In this document: positions 48,946-58,926 of the stretch, piece by piece
How positions within the stretch are numbered: the first letter of the stretch is position 1
Layout of the letters: each line of letters opens with the position of its first letter
Source of the DNA: Eubacteriales bacterium
GTDB lineage: Bacteria > Bacillota > Clostridia > Lachnospirales > Lachnospiraceae
Direction: 5' to 3'
Assembly (NCBI GenBank): GCA_030536995.1
Contig: JAUNOY010000016.1
Location: forward strand, 1-64,000
Length of the DNA stretch: 64,000 bases
Position numbers and translations under genes: made by a program
Notes under the pieces: generated by a model
What the model was told of the DNA's origin: nothing
The model's database searches: none
The model's input: only the letters and a program-made list of their open reading frames with translations

Positions 48946-50130
48946 TCAGTCTTTTATTCCCCCAATAGGAACCTCCGGATTTACTTCTTTTTTATAGTCA
49001 ATATTGTTATATTTAAACCCGAACATATTATAGAAATCTTCCCAGTATCCGTCAATATCACAGTAATCTTTTACTGTTTCTGTTTTTACTGCCTTCCAGC
49101 TTTCCAGTATTTTTTCCTGAACCGCTTCCTCCATTTCATAATCATCCATCCGGATAAATCCGTTCTCATCTGTCACAACGCCATTTTCACCGAAAAGCTT
49201 TTCTGTAAAAAGTCTGGTAATCTGTTCGATACAGCCTTCGTGTGTTCCTTTTTCCTTCATCACTTTATAAAGTATCGCAAAGTAAAGGGGCACTACCGGA
49301 ATAGCAGAGCTCGCCTGTGTTACAAGCCCTTTATTTACAGAAATATAAGCTTTTACATCCGGATGCGCAGCGTTAATTTCTCCCATTGTTTTATGAAGAT
49401 GCTGTTTCGCAGCGCCAATCGTTCCATGATAATAAATCGGATATGTAAGTTTCGGTCCGATATAGGAATACGCAACTGTAACCGCATTAGCACTCAAAAC
49501 ATCCGCTTTCTTTAAAACATCGATCCATTCTGCCCAGTCTTCTCCGCCCATAACCTTTATAGTGCTGTGAAGCTCTTCTTCTGTTGCAGGCTCTACTGTT
49601 TTCTCTCCAATTTCATTTGTTCTCAGGTCAAGACTCTTTTCTGTAAATGCCTCTCCGGTAGTTTTCAGACAAGATGACCAGGTCACACCCTCTGCATCCG
49701 TTCTTCTCGGCGCAGCGAGACTGTAGATTACCATATCCACCTTTCCCAGATCTTTTCGAATAATTTCTATCGTCTTTTCCTTGATTTCTATTGAAAAAGC
49801 ATCTCCATTAATGCTTCGGGCATAAATCCCCTTTTCTGCTGACATTCTCTCAAACTCCGCAGTATTATACCAGCCCGCAGTTGCAGTTCTCCTGCCGTTT
49901 GACGGGCGTTCATACATAATTCCAAGGGTTTCTGCCCCCAGATTTTCAAGCGCGGAAATACGGGATGCAAGGCCGTATCCTGTTGAACATCCGATAACAA
50001 GGACCTTCTTCGGTCCATCTACAGATGGTCTTGACGCTGCAATCGCCACCTGTCTGCGCACGCTTTCCGCACAGCCTGTTGGATGGGCAGTTGTGCAGAT
50101 ATATTCTCTAACTTTTGGTTCTATGATCAC
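48946..50130 (-). CDS. fabV: Trans-2-enoyl-ACP/CoA reductase FabV
   Basis: 394 residues from GTG 50130 (MIIEPKVREYICTTAHPTGC), with AAGGAGG 8 bases upstream, the usual FabV start; an ATG at 50199 would add 23 unrelated residues. VLVIGCSTGYGLASRI binds NADH and the catalytic Tyr/Lys pair is in YYHGTIGAAK (Y-x8-K). Last reductive step in fatty-acid elongation, or crotonyl-CoA reduction. FabV is naturally triclosan-tolerant. Monocistronic. Confidence 0.95.
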   Translation of the reverse strand: MIIEPKVREYICTTAHPTGCAESVRRQVAIAASRPSVDGPKKVLVIGCSTGYGLASRISALENLGAETLGIMYERPSNGRRTATAGWYNTAEFERMSAEKGIYARSINGDAFSIEIKEKTIEIIRKDLGKVDMVIYSLAAPRRTDAEGVTWSSCLKTTGEAFTEKSLDLRTNEIGEKTVEPATEEELHSTIKVMGGEDWAEWIDVLKKADVLSANAVTVAYSYIGPKLTYPIYYHGTIGAAKQHLHKTMGEINAAHPDVKAYISVNKGLVTQASSAIPVVPLYFAILYKVMKEKGTHEGCIEQITRLFTEKLFGENGVVTDENGFIRMDDYEMEEAVQEKILESWKAVKTETVKDYCDIDGYWEDFYNMFGFKYNNIDYKKEVNPEVPIGGIKD

Positions 50131-50272
50131 TTTTTCATCCTCCTTCAGAACGCACCTGTCCTCGTAATTGCTTTGTATTTTAAATGTTTTGATTTCCAAA
50201 GTATTGTAACAGATAAAATGCGGAACGTCAAGGCTACTTTTTTTTCCTTTAAGTCCCGCATCATTTCAGAGT

Positions 50273-50785
50273 TTATTTCGTAGTACTTCCGAATCCGCCG
50301 TTTCGGATTCCCTGTGCATCGTCGTCTATTGTAATGCCGTATTCTACAAAAATCCCCTGCATGAAACCTGTTCCTGCCGGAATCGTCAATGTCTTATCTT
50401 CATTGCTGTCATTGGTCAGCTTGGCAAAAATATGCCCTTCATTATCTGAATAGAAATAATCACTGTCAATGATTCCGACTGTATTGTTAAGCTGCAGGCG
50501 GTATTTGAATCCGAGACCGCTTCTCGGATAACATTTCAGTACCCATTCCTGCGCCATTTCCACACGGATTCCTGTAGGAATCTTAATGGTTTCTCCCGGA
50601 TGAACAACAAATTCCACTGGCGCAAAAAAATCATACCCTGCGCTTCCCGCAGTCGCTCTTTTCGGAAGAAGGATAGATTCGTATATTTCTTTTACCTTCT
50701 CAGGTTCTGTTTCGGCAAAAGTATCCAGCCAGTCTTCTGCGAATCTTTTTTCACTGACTTTATGAAATCTGGCAATTCTCTTCAT
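50273..50785 (-). CDS. dut: dUTP diphosphatase
   Basis: 170 residues with GSAGYDFFA (motif 1), PRSGLGFKY (motif 2), GIIDSDYF (motif 3, catalytic Asp) and RNGGFGSTTK (motif 5). Trimeric all-beta dUTPase, slightly long: about 35 extra N-terminal residues. Removes dUTP. Here next to nrdG, giving a nucleotide-metabolism pair (27-base gap). Confidence 0.93.
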   Translation of the reverse strand: MKRIARFHKVSEKRFAEDWLDTFAETEPEKVKEIYESILLPKRATAGSAGYDFFAPVEFVVHPGETIKIPTGIRVEMAQEWVLKCYPRSGLGFKYRLQLNNTVGIIDSDYFYSDNEGHIFAKLTNDSNEDKTLTIPAGTGFMQGIFVEYGITIDDDAQGIRNGGFGSTTK

Positions 50786-50812
50786 GCTTCGTCTCCTGTA
50801 CTGTTGTCTTTC

Positions 50813-51307
50813 TCAGTCCTCCTGGTGAAGAACAATCTCATTTCTGCGAATTGTCTCGGGAACGTTGATCACACGCTGATTGGAGGACCCCTTCCACTTC
50901 AGTTTCAAATCCTTTTTCTGTACTTCAAACTCACCGTCTACACAGACATCCAGATATTTTACGATTTCCTCATTTCTGATTTCGTCCCACAGGGAACCTG
51001 TGTAAAGCCAGATGGTTTTATTCGGATATTTTTTTCTGATTTCTCTGGCAAGATTCGTTACCTCAGTGATATTTGCCGGATGCAGTGGATCTCCGCCTGA
51101 AAATGTAATTCCGCTAATGTAATCCTTGTCCAGTTCTGTAAAAATCTCTGCGCGCTCTGCCTCAGTGAATGGCAGCCCTCCGTTCGGGTCCCAGGTAATG
51201 GGATTCTGGCACTCCAGACAGCAGTGGTCACAACCTGCCACCCAGAGAACAACACGAAGCCCATCCCCGTTCAGCATATCGTCCTTGGTAATATTGTGAT
51301 ATCTCAT
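50813..51307 (-). CDS. nrdG: Anaerobic ribonucleoside-triphosphate reductase activating protein
   Basis: 164 residues; GCDHCCLECQNP near residue 29 is the radical-SAM CxxxCxxC site for the 4Fe-4S cluster, and GITFSGGDPLHP (GGE-like motif) binds SAM. Activates NrdD by forming a glycyl radical. nrdD is not in this window. 5 bases before the pnp stop-side, so in one transcript. Confidence 0.95.
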   Translation of the reverse strand: MRYHNITKDDMLNGDGLRVVLWVAGCDHCCLECQNPITWDPNGGLPFTEAERAEIFTELDKDYISGITFSGGDPLHPANITEVTNLAREIRKKYPNKTIWLYTGSLWDEIRNEEIVKYLDVCVDGEFEVQKKDLKLKWKGSSNQRVINVPETIRRNEIVLHQED

Positions 51308-51312
51308 ATTAG

Positions 51313-53409
51313 TTACGCTTCTTCCGCCGGTACGTCTTTCATGCTGAAGCTGATTCTTCCCATTTTATCTTTACCAAGGCAGACAACCTTAACCTTGTCT
51401 CCAAGAGTGAGAACATCTTCAACACGGTTAATTCTTTCTTTGCAGATTTTGGAAATGTGTACCATTCCCTCTTTTCCCGGTGCAAACTCAATGAATGCGC
51501 CGAATTCTTTGATGCTGACAACTTTACCTGTAAAAATCTGTCCTTCTTCAAAATCCGTAGCAATAATCTCAACCATACGGGAAGCCTCTTCCATACTCTT
51601 CTGGTCTACGCCGCAGATGGAAACTGCTCCCTCATCTGTGATATCAATCTTAACGCCTGTACGCTCGATGATTGTATTGATAGTCTTGCCTCTCTGTCCG
51701 ACAACATCGCCAATCTTCTGTGGATCAATCTGAATCTGAATAATCTTCGGTGCGTATTTACCAACAGACTCTCTCGGCTGTGCAATACATTTCTCCATAA
51801 CTTCTGTGAGGATGTATTCTCTTGCCTCTTTGGTACGTCTGATTGCTTCCTCTACGATCGGTCTTGTAAGACCGTGGATCTTGATGTCCATCTGGATTGC
51901 TGTGATACCATCATGTGTACCCGCTACCTTGAAGTCCATATCTCCGAAGAAGTCCTCAAGTCCCTGAATATCTGTAAGTACGATGTAATCATCGTCTGTA
52001 TCGCCGGTTACCAGTCCGCAGGAGATACCTGCCACAGGTTTATGAATCGGCACACCTGCTGCCATAAGAGACATGGTAGATGCACAAATACTTGCCTGAG
52101 AAGTTGAGCCATTAGACTCAAATGTTTCAGATACAGTACGGATTGCATATGGGAACTCTTCCTCTGTAGGAAGCACCGGTACAAGCGCTCTCTCAGCAAG
52201 CGCTCCGTGACCGATCTCACGGCGTCCCGGTCCTCTGGAAGGTTTTGTCTCACCTACGGAATAGGACGGGAAGTTATAGTGATGCATATATCTCTTGCTT
52301 GTCTCTGTTTCATCAAGACCGTCAAGTCTCTGAGCCTCAGCCAAAGGTGCAAGAGTTGTAATTGTACAGATCTGTGTCTGTCCACGAGTAAACATTGCAG
52401 AACCGTGTACTCTCGGGATAATATCTGTCTCAGCGGCCAGAGGACGAATCTGTGTGATCTGTCTTCCGTCCGGACGTTTGTGGTCTTTTAAGATCATCTT
52501 ACGGACAGTTTTCTTCTGATACTGGTAAACAGCTTCACCAAGAACTGCAAGCCACTCTTCTTTATCTGCAAAAGCTTCTTTCAGTTTCTCTGTTACTGCT
52601 GCGATATTATTCTCTCTTGTCTGCTTATCATCGGTGAATACTGCAACTTCCATTTCTTCAGGTGTTACAATTTCTTTCATTGCTGCAAACAGCTCTTCCG
52701 GAACTGCACAGGAAGCGTATGCATGTTTCTCTTTTCCACAGTCTGCCACAATACTGTCGATAAATTTGATGATTTCCTGATTTACTTCGTGAGCCTTATA
52801 AATTGCTTCAATCATCTTATCTTCCGGAACTTCATTTGCGCCGGCTTCAATCATAATAACTTTCTCTCTTGTAGAAGCAACTGTAAGCTGAAGGTCAGAA
52901 ATTTCTTTCTGTGCGAAAGTAGGGTTGATGATATATTCGCCGTCAATTAAGCCTACCTGAGTTGTTGCACAAGGACCGTCAAACGGGATATCGGAAATGC
53001 AGGTCGCAATCGCAGAACCAAGCATAGCCGGGATTTCCGGGTTGCACTCAGGGTCTACAGACATAACCATATTCACGAGTGTTACATCATTTCTGTAATC
53101 CTTCGGAAACAGAGGACGCATCGGTCTGTCGATGACACGGGAAGTCAGGATTGCGTGTTCGCTTGCCTTTCCTTCTCTCTTGTTAAATCCCCCCGGAATT
53201 TTACCTACAGCGTACATTTTTTCTTCATATTCTACACTTAACGGGAAGAAATCAATTCCTTCTCTTGGTTCTTTGGATGCAGTAGCTGTGGATAATACTG
53301 TGGTATCTCCATAGTGCATTAATGCTGCGCCGTTTGCCTGTTTCGCTACACGGCCGATATCTACAGTTAAGGTTCTTCCGGCTAATTCCATGGAATAACT
53401 TTTGTACAT
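51313..53409 (-). CDS. pnp: Polynucleotide phosphorylase
   Basis: 698 residues from ATG 53409 (MYKSYSMELAGRTLTVD), after AAAAGGAG. Two RNase PH domains (first about 10-215, second about 325-545), a KH domain (VVGQRGKTINTII) and a C-terminal S1 domain (GQIFTGKVVSIKEFGAFIEF). Processively degrades RNA from the 3' end with phosphate. Standard rpsO-pnp order. Confidence 0.97.
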   Translation of the reverse strand: MYKSYSMELAGRTLTVDIGRVAKQANGAALMHYGDTTVLSTATASKEPREGIDFFPLSVEYEEKMYAVGKIPGGFNKREGKASEHAILTSRVIDRPMRPLFPKDYRNDVTLVNMVMSVDPECNPEIPAMLGSAIATCISDIPFDGPCATTQVGLIDGEYIINPTFAQKEISDLQLTVASTREKVIMIEAGANEVPEDKMIEAIYKAHEVNQEIIKFIDSIVADCGKEKHAYASCAVPEELFAAMKEIVTPEEMEVAVFTDDKQTRENNIAAVTEKLKEAFADKEEWLAVLGEAVYQYQKKTVRKMILKDHKRPDGRQITQIRPLAAETDIIPRVHGSAMFTRGQTQICTITTLAPLAEAQRLDGLDETETSKRYMHHYNFPSYSVGETKPSRGPGRREIGHGALAERALVPVLPTEEEFPYAIRTVSETFESNGSTSQASICASTMSLMAAGVPIHKPVAGISCGLVTGDTDDDYIVLTDIQGLEDFFGDMDFKVAGTHDGITAIQMDIKIHGLTRPIVEEAIRRTKEAREYILTEVMEKCIAQPRESVGKYAPKIIQIQIDPQKIGDVVGQRGKTINTIIERTGVKIDITDEGAVSICGVDQKSMEEASRMVEIIATDFEEGQIFTGKVVSIKEFGAFIEFAPGKEGMVHISKICKERINRVEDVLTLGDKVKVVCLGKDKMGRISFSMKDVPAEEA

Positions 53410-53553
53410 GTTTTTTCTCCTTTTATTCATAATTTGTCTGATTTCCGGAACATTTACAGGAGTCCGAAACAACTGAAAAAATCATTGAATCTTTTCTATG
53501 AGCTTTTCAGTAGTCTCGGAAATAACTCCTGTTTCTGTCACATATTGTAAAAT

Positions 53554-53575
53554 GGGGCGGATGGAAATCCGCCCC
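53554..53575 (-). terminator. rpsO terminator or rpsO-pnp processing hairpin
   Basis: GGGGCGGAT (53554-53562)/ATCCGCCCC (53567-53575), 4-nt loop, with a short ATTTT tail on the minus strand. Between rpsO and pnp; such hairpins give partial termination and are processed by RNase III. Confidence 0.75.
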
Positions 53576-53588
53576 TTTCCGTTTCTGA

Positions 53589-53855
53589 TTATTTTCTTAA
53601 TCCTAATCTTTCAATCAGTGTACGGTATCTTTCAATATCAGTTTTCTTCAGGTATGCTAAGAGACCACGTCTCTGACCAACCATTTTCAGAAGACCACGT
53701 CTGGAATGATGATCCTTATGGTTGCTCTGTAAATGCTCTGTAAGTTCCTGAATTCTTGCTGTAAGAACTGCAACCTGTACTTCCGGTGAACCTGTGTCGC
53801 CTTCAGTTCTTGCATATTCTTTCATGATTGCTGCTTTCTTTTCTTTTGAAATCAT
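53589..53855 (-). CDS. rpsO: 30S ribosomal protein S15
   Basis: 88 residues from ATG 53855 after [42 protein letters not shown] and [17 protein letters not shown] are the S15 hallmarks. Binds 16S rRNA central domain. An earlier Met at 53891 is not needed. Confidence 0.97.
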   Translation of the reverse strand: MISKEKKAAIMKEYARTEGDTGSPEVQVAVLTARIQELTEHLQSNHKDHHSRRGLLKMVGQRRGLLAYLKKTDIERYRTLIERLGLRK

Positions 53856-53929
53856 TGTGATTTCCTCCTCATATTTTAATATATTTTCCACAGACTTTTA
53901 CGCCTGCGGTCTTTGAACGCCTCACATTA

Positions 53930-54007
53930 AGAGATGGTCGGAGTCTCCTGTCTCTGAACATGGGCTTTTTCCTTGCATAGTATAGCACATCGAAAATTTT
54001 CTGTAAA
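53930..54007 (-). promoter_or_regulatory. rpsO leader: rpsO promoter and possible S15 leader hairpin
   Basis: On the minus strand TTTACA (54007-54002), 17-bp spacer, TATACT (53984-53979). The leader then holds AGAGA ... TCTCT (53955-53930) enclosing GGAG-A-CTCC. S15 is known to bind its own leader RNA in several bacteria; this is a candidate site. Confidence 0.6.
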
Positions 54008-54038
54008 CCATTTTTTTAATATTTTTATGGTCTGTACT

Positions 54039-55703
54039 TTAATGACCTGCCGCAGCAGCTCTCTGCTCCTTCTGCTGTTCAATCGGATCCTCTTCCATCA
54101 AAGAAAATGCGATATTAGTGGCATGGTCAGAAATTCTTTCAAGTCCGGAACAGATATCGGAGAACATCATACCTGCACTGGCTGTACATTCGCCTCTTGT
54201 AAGACGCTGTACGTGAGCTTCCTGGCAATCTCTTTCCGCCTGATCCACTTTGTCCTCAAGTTCCAGAATTTCCTGCATATGCTCCGGATTATTGTGGGAA
54301 AACATATCCAGCGCATAGGTAGTAACCTTCACTACCATATCCAGCATCTGAGACAGCTCTTTCTTCGCTGTTTCACTAAATTCGATATTTCTTTCAATTC
54401 TGGAATTTGCAGCATCTGCAATATTTTCCGCATGGTCACCGATACGCTCAATGTCATTTACAACATGAAACAGACCGCCGATGCTTTTGGCATCATCTGA
54501 CGGAAGACTGATCTGATTGATTTTCACAAGATAATTGGTAATTTCATGATTCAGAAAATCAATCTGTTTTTCTACATTGTATACTTCTGCAATCTTTTCC
54601 TCATCAAGAGTCAGGAGACCATCCATTGCACGCTGAAGATTTGCAATTGCAAGTTTACCCATTCTCTCCATCTCTCTTGTAGCGTCAAATACTGCTGTTG
54701 TAGGAGAGAATAAAGATTTCGTACCAATGAAGTTGAGTACGAGCTGATTGTCCTCTTTTTTCTCCTCTGTGCGAACAAAGAATCCAGTGAGTTTAACAAT
54801 ATGTTTCGAGAACGGCGCAAGCATAACCACTTCCGCAATCTTAATAAGACTGTGAGCATTGGCCACTTCACGTCCCGGATTTCCGGAAGAAATTGTAGAA
54901 ATAAATGCTGTAATCGGTTCAAGAGCCACACTCAGTACAATGTAGATAATCGCTGTACCGATAATATTGAAAAACAGGTGAATCAGCGCTGCTCTCTTTG
55001 CAATTGCCTTTCCGCCTAAAGAAGCGAGAAGAGCAGAGACACAGGAGCCGATATTACATCCCATAATAATAAAGAAGCAAATACGGATATCCAGAAGTCC
55101 CTGATTTGCAAGAAGAAGCACAATACCTACTGTTGCAGAAGAACTCTGAAGTACGGTTGTGACAATAAATCCGACAAATACCGCAAGCACATGGCTCGTT
55201 AAAGAGCCCATGATTTCTACAACTTTCGGAGAAGTTTTCAGCACGGACATGGAAGAAGACATTGTTGTCAGACCCATGAATAAAATACCGAATCCCAAAA
55301 GCACTCCGCCGATCTGCTGAATTTTTTTCTTTTTGCAGAACATCAGCATAACCACGCCGGCCATAACAATTGCCGGTGCCATTGCGGAAAGATTAAATGA
55401 AATCAACTGTGACGTAATAGTGGTACCGATATTGGCACCCATAATAACACCTGCCGCCTGATAAAGGTTCATCAACCCTGAATTTACGAAGCTGACAACC
55501 ATAACGGTGGATGCACTGGAAGACTGGATAATTGCGGTAAATAAGGTTCCAACCAGAATACCGCGGAGAGGTGTCTTTGTAAAGAACTCAAGTACACTTC
55601 TCATTTTGGCTCCGGCTGCTTTTTCAAGCCCGTCGCTCATAAGCTTCATTCCATAAAGAAAAAGCCCGAGTCCTCCCATTAATCCAAGAATAATTTCTGC
55701 CAT
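54039..55703 (-). CDS. Na+/phosphate cotransporter family protein (NptA-like) with PhoU-like domain
   Basis: 554 residues. Starts GLMGGLGLFLYGMKLMSDGLEKAAG, and contains two QSSSA repeats (IIQSSSAST and LQSSSATVG), the paired reentrant motifs of the Na/Pi-II family. About nine hydrophobic segments lie in residues 1-310; residues 335-540 are helical PhoU-like. Imports or senses inorganic phosphate. Inserted between ribF and rpsO, which are usually adjacent. Confidence 0.93.
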   Translation of the reverse strand: MAEIILGLMGGLGLFLYGMKLMSDGLEKAAGAKMRSVLEFFTKTPLRGILVGTLFTAIIQSSSASTVMVVSFVNSGLMNLYQAAGVIMGANIGTTITSQLISFNLSAMAPAIVMAGVVMLMFCKKKKIQQIGGVLLGFGILFMGLTTMSSSMSVLKTSPKVVEIMGSLTSHVLAVFVGFIVTTVLQSSSATVGIVLLLANQGLLDIRICFFIIMGCNIGSCVSALLASLGGKAIAKRAALIHLFFNIIGTAIIYIVLSVALEPITAFISTISSGNPGREVANAHSLIKIAEVVMLAPFSKHIVKLTGFFVRTEEKKEDNQLVLNFIGTKSLFSPTTAVFDATREMERMGKLAIANLQRAMDGLLTLDEEKIAEVYNVEKQIDFLNHEITNYLVKINQISLPSDDAKSIGGLFHVVNDIERIGDHAENIADAANSRIERNIEFSETAKKELSQMLDMVVKVTTYALDMFSHNNPEHMQEILELEDKVDQAERDCQEAHVQRLTRGECTASAGMMFSDICSGLERISDHATNIAFSLMEEDPIEQQKEQRAAAAGH

Positions 55704-55726
55704 TGCTCAATTATCTCCCTTGTATT

Positions 55727-56638
55727 TTACTGCTTTTTCCCGGCCGTTTTACCCTCAAAGTATTTTCGGCCTTTCGCAGCGTCTTTTTCCAATTGTGTCT
55801 TTAATGCCTCCAGAGACTGAAATCTCTGTTCCGGCCTTATAAATTTTTTGAATTCCACTTTGCAGAATTCCCCATATAAATCCTCGCTACAGTCAAAAAG
55901 ATATGTTTCCACTCCCAGAAATTTTTCGCCTATTGTAGGTTTATATCCAATATTCGTAATTCCTTTGAATTCCTTTTCACCGAAATATGAAATCGTAATA
56001 TATACCCCATTCGGCGGCATCAGTTTCTGCGGTGACGGCACAATATTGGCTGTGGGAAGAAGGTATTTATGCCCCATTCCCCGTCCATGCTCCACAATGC
56101 CTTCCACTGAAAAATCCATTCCCATCAGAGCCGTAAATTTCTCCATGTTTCCTTTTGCAAGCTCCTCACGGATATAGGTACTGCTTATTTTCCTGTGACC
56201 GTCCATCTCTTTTGTAAGGACTTCCGTCTGAAACTTGTACTTCTTTCCCAGTTCTGTGAGAAGTTCCGGAGTTCCCTTTCTCTCATATCCAAAACGAAAG
56301 TCCTCCCCTACCGCAACGTAAGAAGCCGACAAATCTCCCACAAGAATCTCTCTCACAAAGCTTTCTGCTTTCATATGCCTCATGCGCTCATCAAGAGGAC
56401 ATTCCAAGAGAACATCAACTCCCAGTTCTTCCAGAAGATGAATCCTCTCCTGTGTAGTAAGTATCGTTTTGGCAGAACCTCCTATTGCAACAAGAACTGC
56501 CTGTGCTCCGTTTTCTTTCTGTTCGAGGATTTTATTTACCAGCTTTCTGTGACCGAGGTGAATCCCGTCAAACTTTCCAAGAGCAACTGCGCTCCCGGAC
56601 AGCTTCGGAAAATTTCCGTCCACTTTCATGTACTCCAT
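55727..56638 (-). CDS. ribF: Bifunctional riboflavin kinase/FAD synthetase
   Basis: 303 residues. N-terminal nucleotidyltransferase with ALGKFDGIHLGHRKLV and SSTYIREELAKG, C-terminal flavokinase with GMGHKYLLPTANI and PPNGVYIT. Makes FMN and FAD from riboflavin. 12 bases downstream of truB, the conserved pairing. Confidence 0.95.
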   Translation of the reverse strand: MEYMKVDGNFPKLSGSAVALGKFDGIHLGHRKLVNKILEQKENGAQAVLVAIGGSAKTILTTQERIHLLEELGVDVLLECPLDERMRHMKAESFVREILVGDLSASYVAVGEDFRFGYERKGTPELLTELGKKYKFQTEVLTKEMDGHRKISSTYIREELAKGNMEKFTALMGMDFSVEGIVEHGRGMGHKYLLPTANIVPSPQKLMPPNGVYITISYFGEKEFKGITNIGYKPTIGEKFLGVETYLFDCSEDLYGEFCKVEFKKFIRPEQRFQSLEALKTQLEKDAAKGRKYFEGKTAGKKQ

Positions 56639-56650
56639 TTCAAATGCCTC

Positions 56651-57535
56651 CTAAAGAAACATTTTGACCGGATAATACCGCCCACGCTGTTTGTTCCACT
56701 GGTAAATCCCGGCAAACGTACCATCGCTGAAGCACATTCTGATCCAGCCTTCTTTTTCATTGGCGGAAACAAAAGTTTCTGCCAATGGATTGCCATTCTC
56801 CAGAAGTCTGTTTCCAGCCTCTGTGCAGACAATACGAGGATACTCTTTCAACGCCTCTTCCAATCCAAGGATTTTTTCTTCGATATCCCCTGTACGGACA
56901 GCTTCCTCCACCTGTCCGAGAGTAAAACTGTCCTTCAGTTCAAATCTTCCAACCTTTGTACGAAGAAGTTCCTCCATTGCAGCCCCACATCCCAGCTTCT
57001 CTCCGATATCATTGCAGAGCGTACGGATATAGGTTCCTTTGCTGCAGGTAACCCGAAAACGGACCAGTGGGAGCTGCATATCGAGAATCCGGATTTCAAA
57101 GAAATGCACAGGACGAGCCTTACGCTCTACACTCTTTCCTTCTCTCGCCAGCTCATACAGTTTCTTTCCGTTTACCTTAAGTGCAGAATACATCGGCGGC
57201 ACCTGCATCTGTTCTCCCACAAAAGAGGATATCGTCTCCTCAACCTCTTCCGGTGTCACAGTGACTTCAGATTGTTTTAAAACACTCCCGGTCATATCCT
57301 GCGTATCGGTAACAATACCCAGACGCATTACCGCCTCATATGTTTTCTCCTTTTCCGTGATCATATCCACAAGACGGGTTGCTTTCCCAAGAGCAACAGG
57401 GAGAACTCCCTCCGCCTCCGGGTCAAGTGTACCTGTATGTCCGATTTTTTTCATATGGAGAATACCGCGGAGTCTGGCTACCACATCATGGGAGGTATAG
57501 CCCTTTTCTTTTCTGATTACGATAATTCCATCCAC
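56651..57535 (-). CDS. truB: tRNA pseudouridine(55) synthase
   Basis: 294 residues; GHTGTLDPEAEGVLPVALGKATRL carries the catalytic Asp (near residue 38), and VTCSKGTYIRTLCNDIG is the second TruB core segment. A C-terminal PUA-like part (MCFSDGTFAGIYQWNK) is present. Modifies U55 in the tRNA T-loop. Confidence 0.96.
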   Translation of the reverse strand: MDGIIVIRKEKGYTSHDVVARLRGILHMKKIGHTGTLDPEAEGVLPVALGKATRLVDMITEKEKTYEAVMRLGIVTDTQDMTGSVLKQSEVTVTPEEVEETISSFVGEQMQVPPMYSALKVNGKKLYELAREGKSVERKARPVHFFEIRILDMQLPLVRFRVTCSKGTYIRTLCNDIGEKLGCGAAMEELLRTKVGRFELKDSFTLGQVEEAVRTGDIEEKILGLEEALKEYPRIVCTEAGNRLLENGNPLAETFVSANEKEGWIRMCFSDGTFAGIYQWNKQRGRYYPVKMFL

Positions 57536-57569
57536 TAAATTCTATTTCCTTTCACGATGCGTCTGTTTT

Positions 57570-58517
57570 TCACATCTGCTTTACAAGCTCTGCAGTAATG
57601 TTATTGACCACATCATACATAGAGCCCGCCATCTCGCAGCCTGCCGCCTTCACATGACCGCCCCCGCCAAAAAACACGGCGATCTTACTTACATCAACAT
57701 CTCCGTTGGAGCGGAGGGAAACTTTGAATTCCTGTGTGTTTTTTTCGTAAATGAAAATAGCAACCTCTACATCCTGTGTCAGTCTGAGCTGACTGACAAC
57801 ACCATCCAGATCTGCTCCGTCCACACCATAAAAATCCATATCTTTCTTTTTCATATATCCAACGATACATTTACCGTCAAGAAGAAGAATACTCTCCGCA
57901 AGAACTCTGCCCATGACCTGATTCTGGATATATGTTTTCTGATAAAAGGATTTCTCGATAATTCCAGTGAAATCAAAGCCTGTTTTCATCAATTCCCCTG
58001 CAATACGCATGGTTTCCGGTGATGTACAGGAATACTGAAAAACTCCGGTATCGTGGATAATTCCCGTATAGACTGCCTGCGCAATCTCACGATCTACTTT
58101 TTCCGGATCCAGAAGTCCGTAAAGAACTTCACAGGATGAGCTCGCATCCGGAAGAATATGATTAATCCGGGCAAATCCCGGATTGCTCACATGATGATCG
58201 ATACATACCGTCTTTTTCGCTTTTTCAAAATAATCTCCTGCAACAGCCAGTCTGTCTCTGGCGCTTACATCACAGGTGACAAAGAGATCGTACTCTTTCT
58301 CACCTGATGCTTCACTTTTTACCTCATCCATATACGCCAGATATCCAAAAACCGGCTTCGGAGTCTCAAGATAGATGTCTGCCTGAATTTCAGGATACCA
58401 TTTCTTAATATAGGCATATAAAGCCATACAGGAACCTACGCAGTCACCGTCCGGACGGATATGTCCGGCGATTGCCATTGTTTTGACACCATCCAGCACT
58501 TCCGCAATATTATTCAT
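57570..58517 (-). CDS. nrnA: DHH-family oligoribonuclease / pAp phosphatase (NrnA)
   Basis: 315 residues. AGHIRPDGDCVGSCMALY (Mn-binding), DHHVSNPGFARIN (DHH), HDTGVFQYS and the DHHA1-type GGGGHVKAAGCEM tail. Degrades nano-RNA and dephosphorylates pAp. Standard position between rbfA and truB. Confidence 0.93.
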   Translation of the reverse strand: MNNIAEVLDGVKTMAIAGHIRPDGDCVGSCMALYAYIKKWYPEIQADIYLETPKPVFGYLAYMDEVKSEASGEKEYDLFVTCDVSARDRLAVAGDYFEKAKKTVCIDHHVSNPGFARINHILPDASSSCEVLYGLLDPEKVDREIAQAVYTGIIHDTGVFQYSCTSPETMRIAGELMKTGFDFTGIIEKSFYQKTYIQNQVMGRVLAESILLLDGKCIVGYMKKKDMDFYGVDGADLDGVVSQLRLTQDVEVAIFIYEKNTQEFKVSLRSNGDVDVSKIAVFFGGGGHVKAAGCEMAGSMYDVVNNITAELVKQM

Positions 58518-58529
58518 GTATTACCTCTC

Positions 58530-58913
58530 TTACAGCTCTTCTTCGCTGTCTGCAGAACCATCTTTCTTAGTTACATCATCAATCAGTTTTGACATAGCCA
58601 CACCGTACTCAATAGATTCGTCCAGAATGAATCTGATCTCCGGTGTGTTTCTGAGATTCAGACTTCCGGCAAGCTGACGTCTCACATAGCCTTCTGCATT
58701 TTTCAGGCCTTTGATCGTCGCTTCCTTGGCCTCTTTATCTCCAAGCACACTGATGTATGCTTTACAGGTTTTTAAATCAGGAGCCACTTCCACAGCCATG
58801 ACAGATGTCATGGGATGAATACGCGGGTCCTTAATCTCATTTCTGATAATGTTGCTCAGTTCTTTCTGAACCTCACCGTTAATCCGTGTATTCTTAATGC
58901 TGTTTTTTCTCAT
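58530..58913 (-). CDS. rbfA: Ribosome-binding factor A
   Basis: 127 residues with RINGEVQKELSNIIRNEIKDPRI and VRRQLAGSLNLRNTPEIRFILDES, the type II KH-like core. Needed for 30S maturation and cold adaptation. 12 bases before nrnA, 13 bases after infB. Acidic C-terminal tail. Confidence 0.95.
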   Translation of the reverse strand: MRKNSIKNTRINGEVQKELSNIIRNEIKDPRIHPMTSVMAVEVAPDLKTCKAYISVLGDKEAKEATIKGLKNAEGYVRRQLAGSLNLRNTPEIRFILDESIEYGVAMSKLIDDVTKKDGSADSEEEL

Positions 58914-58926
58914 TTATGCCTCACTC

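Noticed and set aside
56195..57280. 361-residue plus-strand frame
   Set aside because: Lies antisense to ribF and truB, which have complete motifs; no ribosome binding site.
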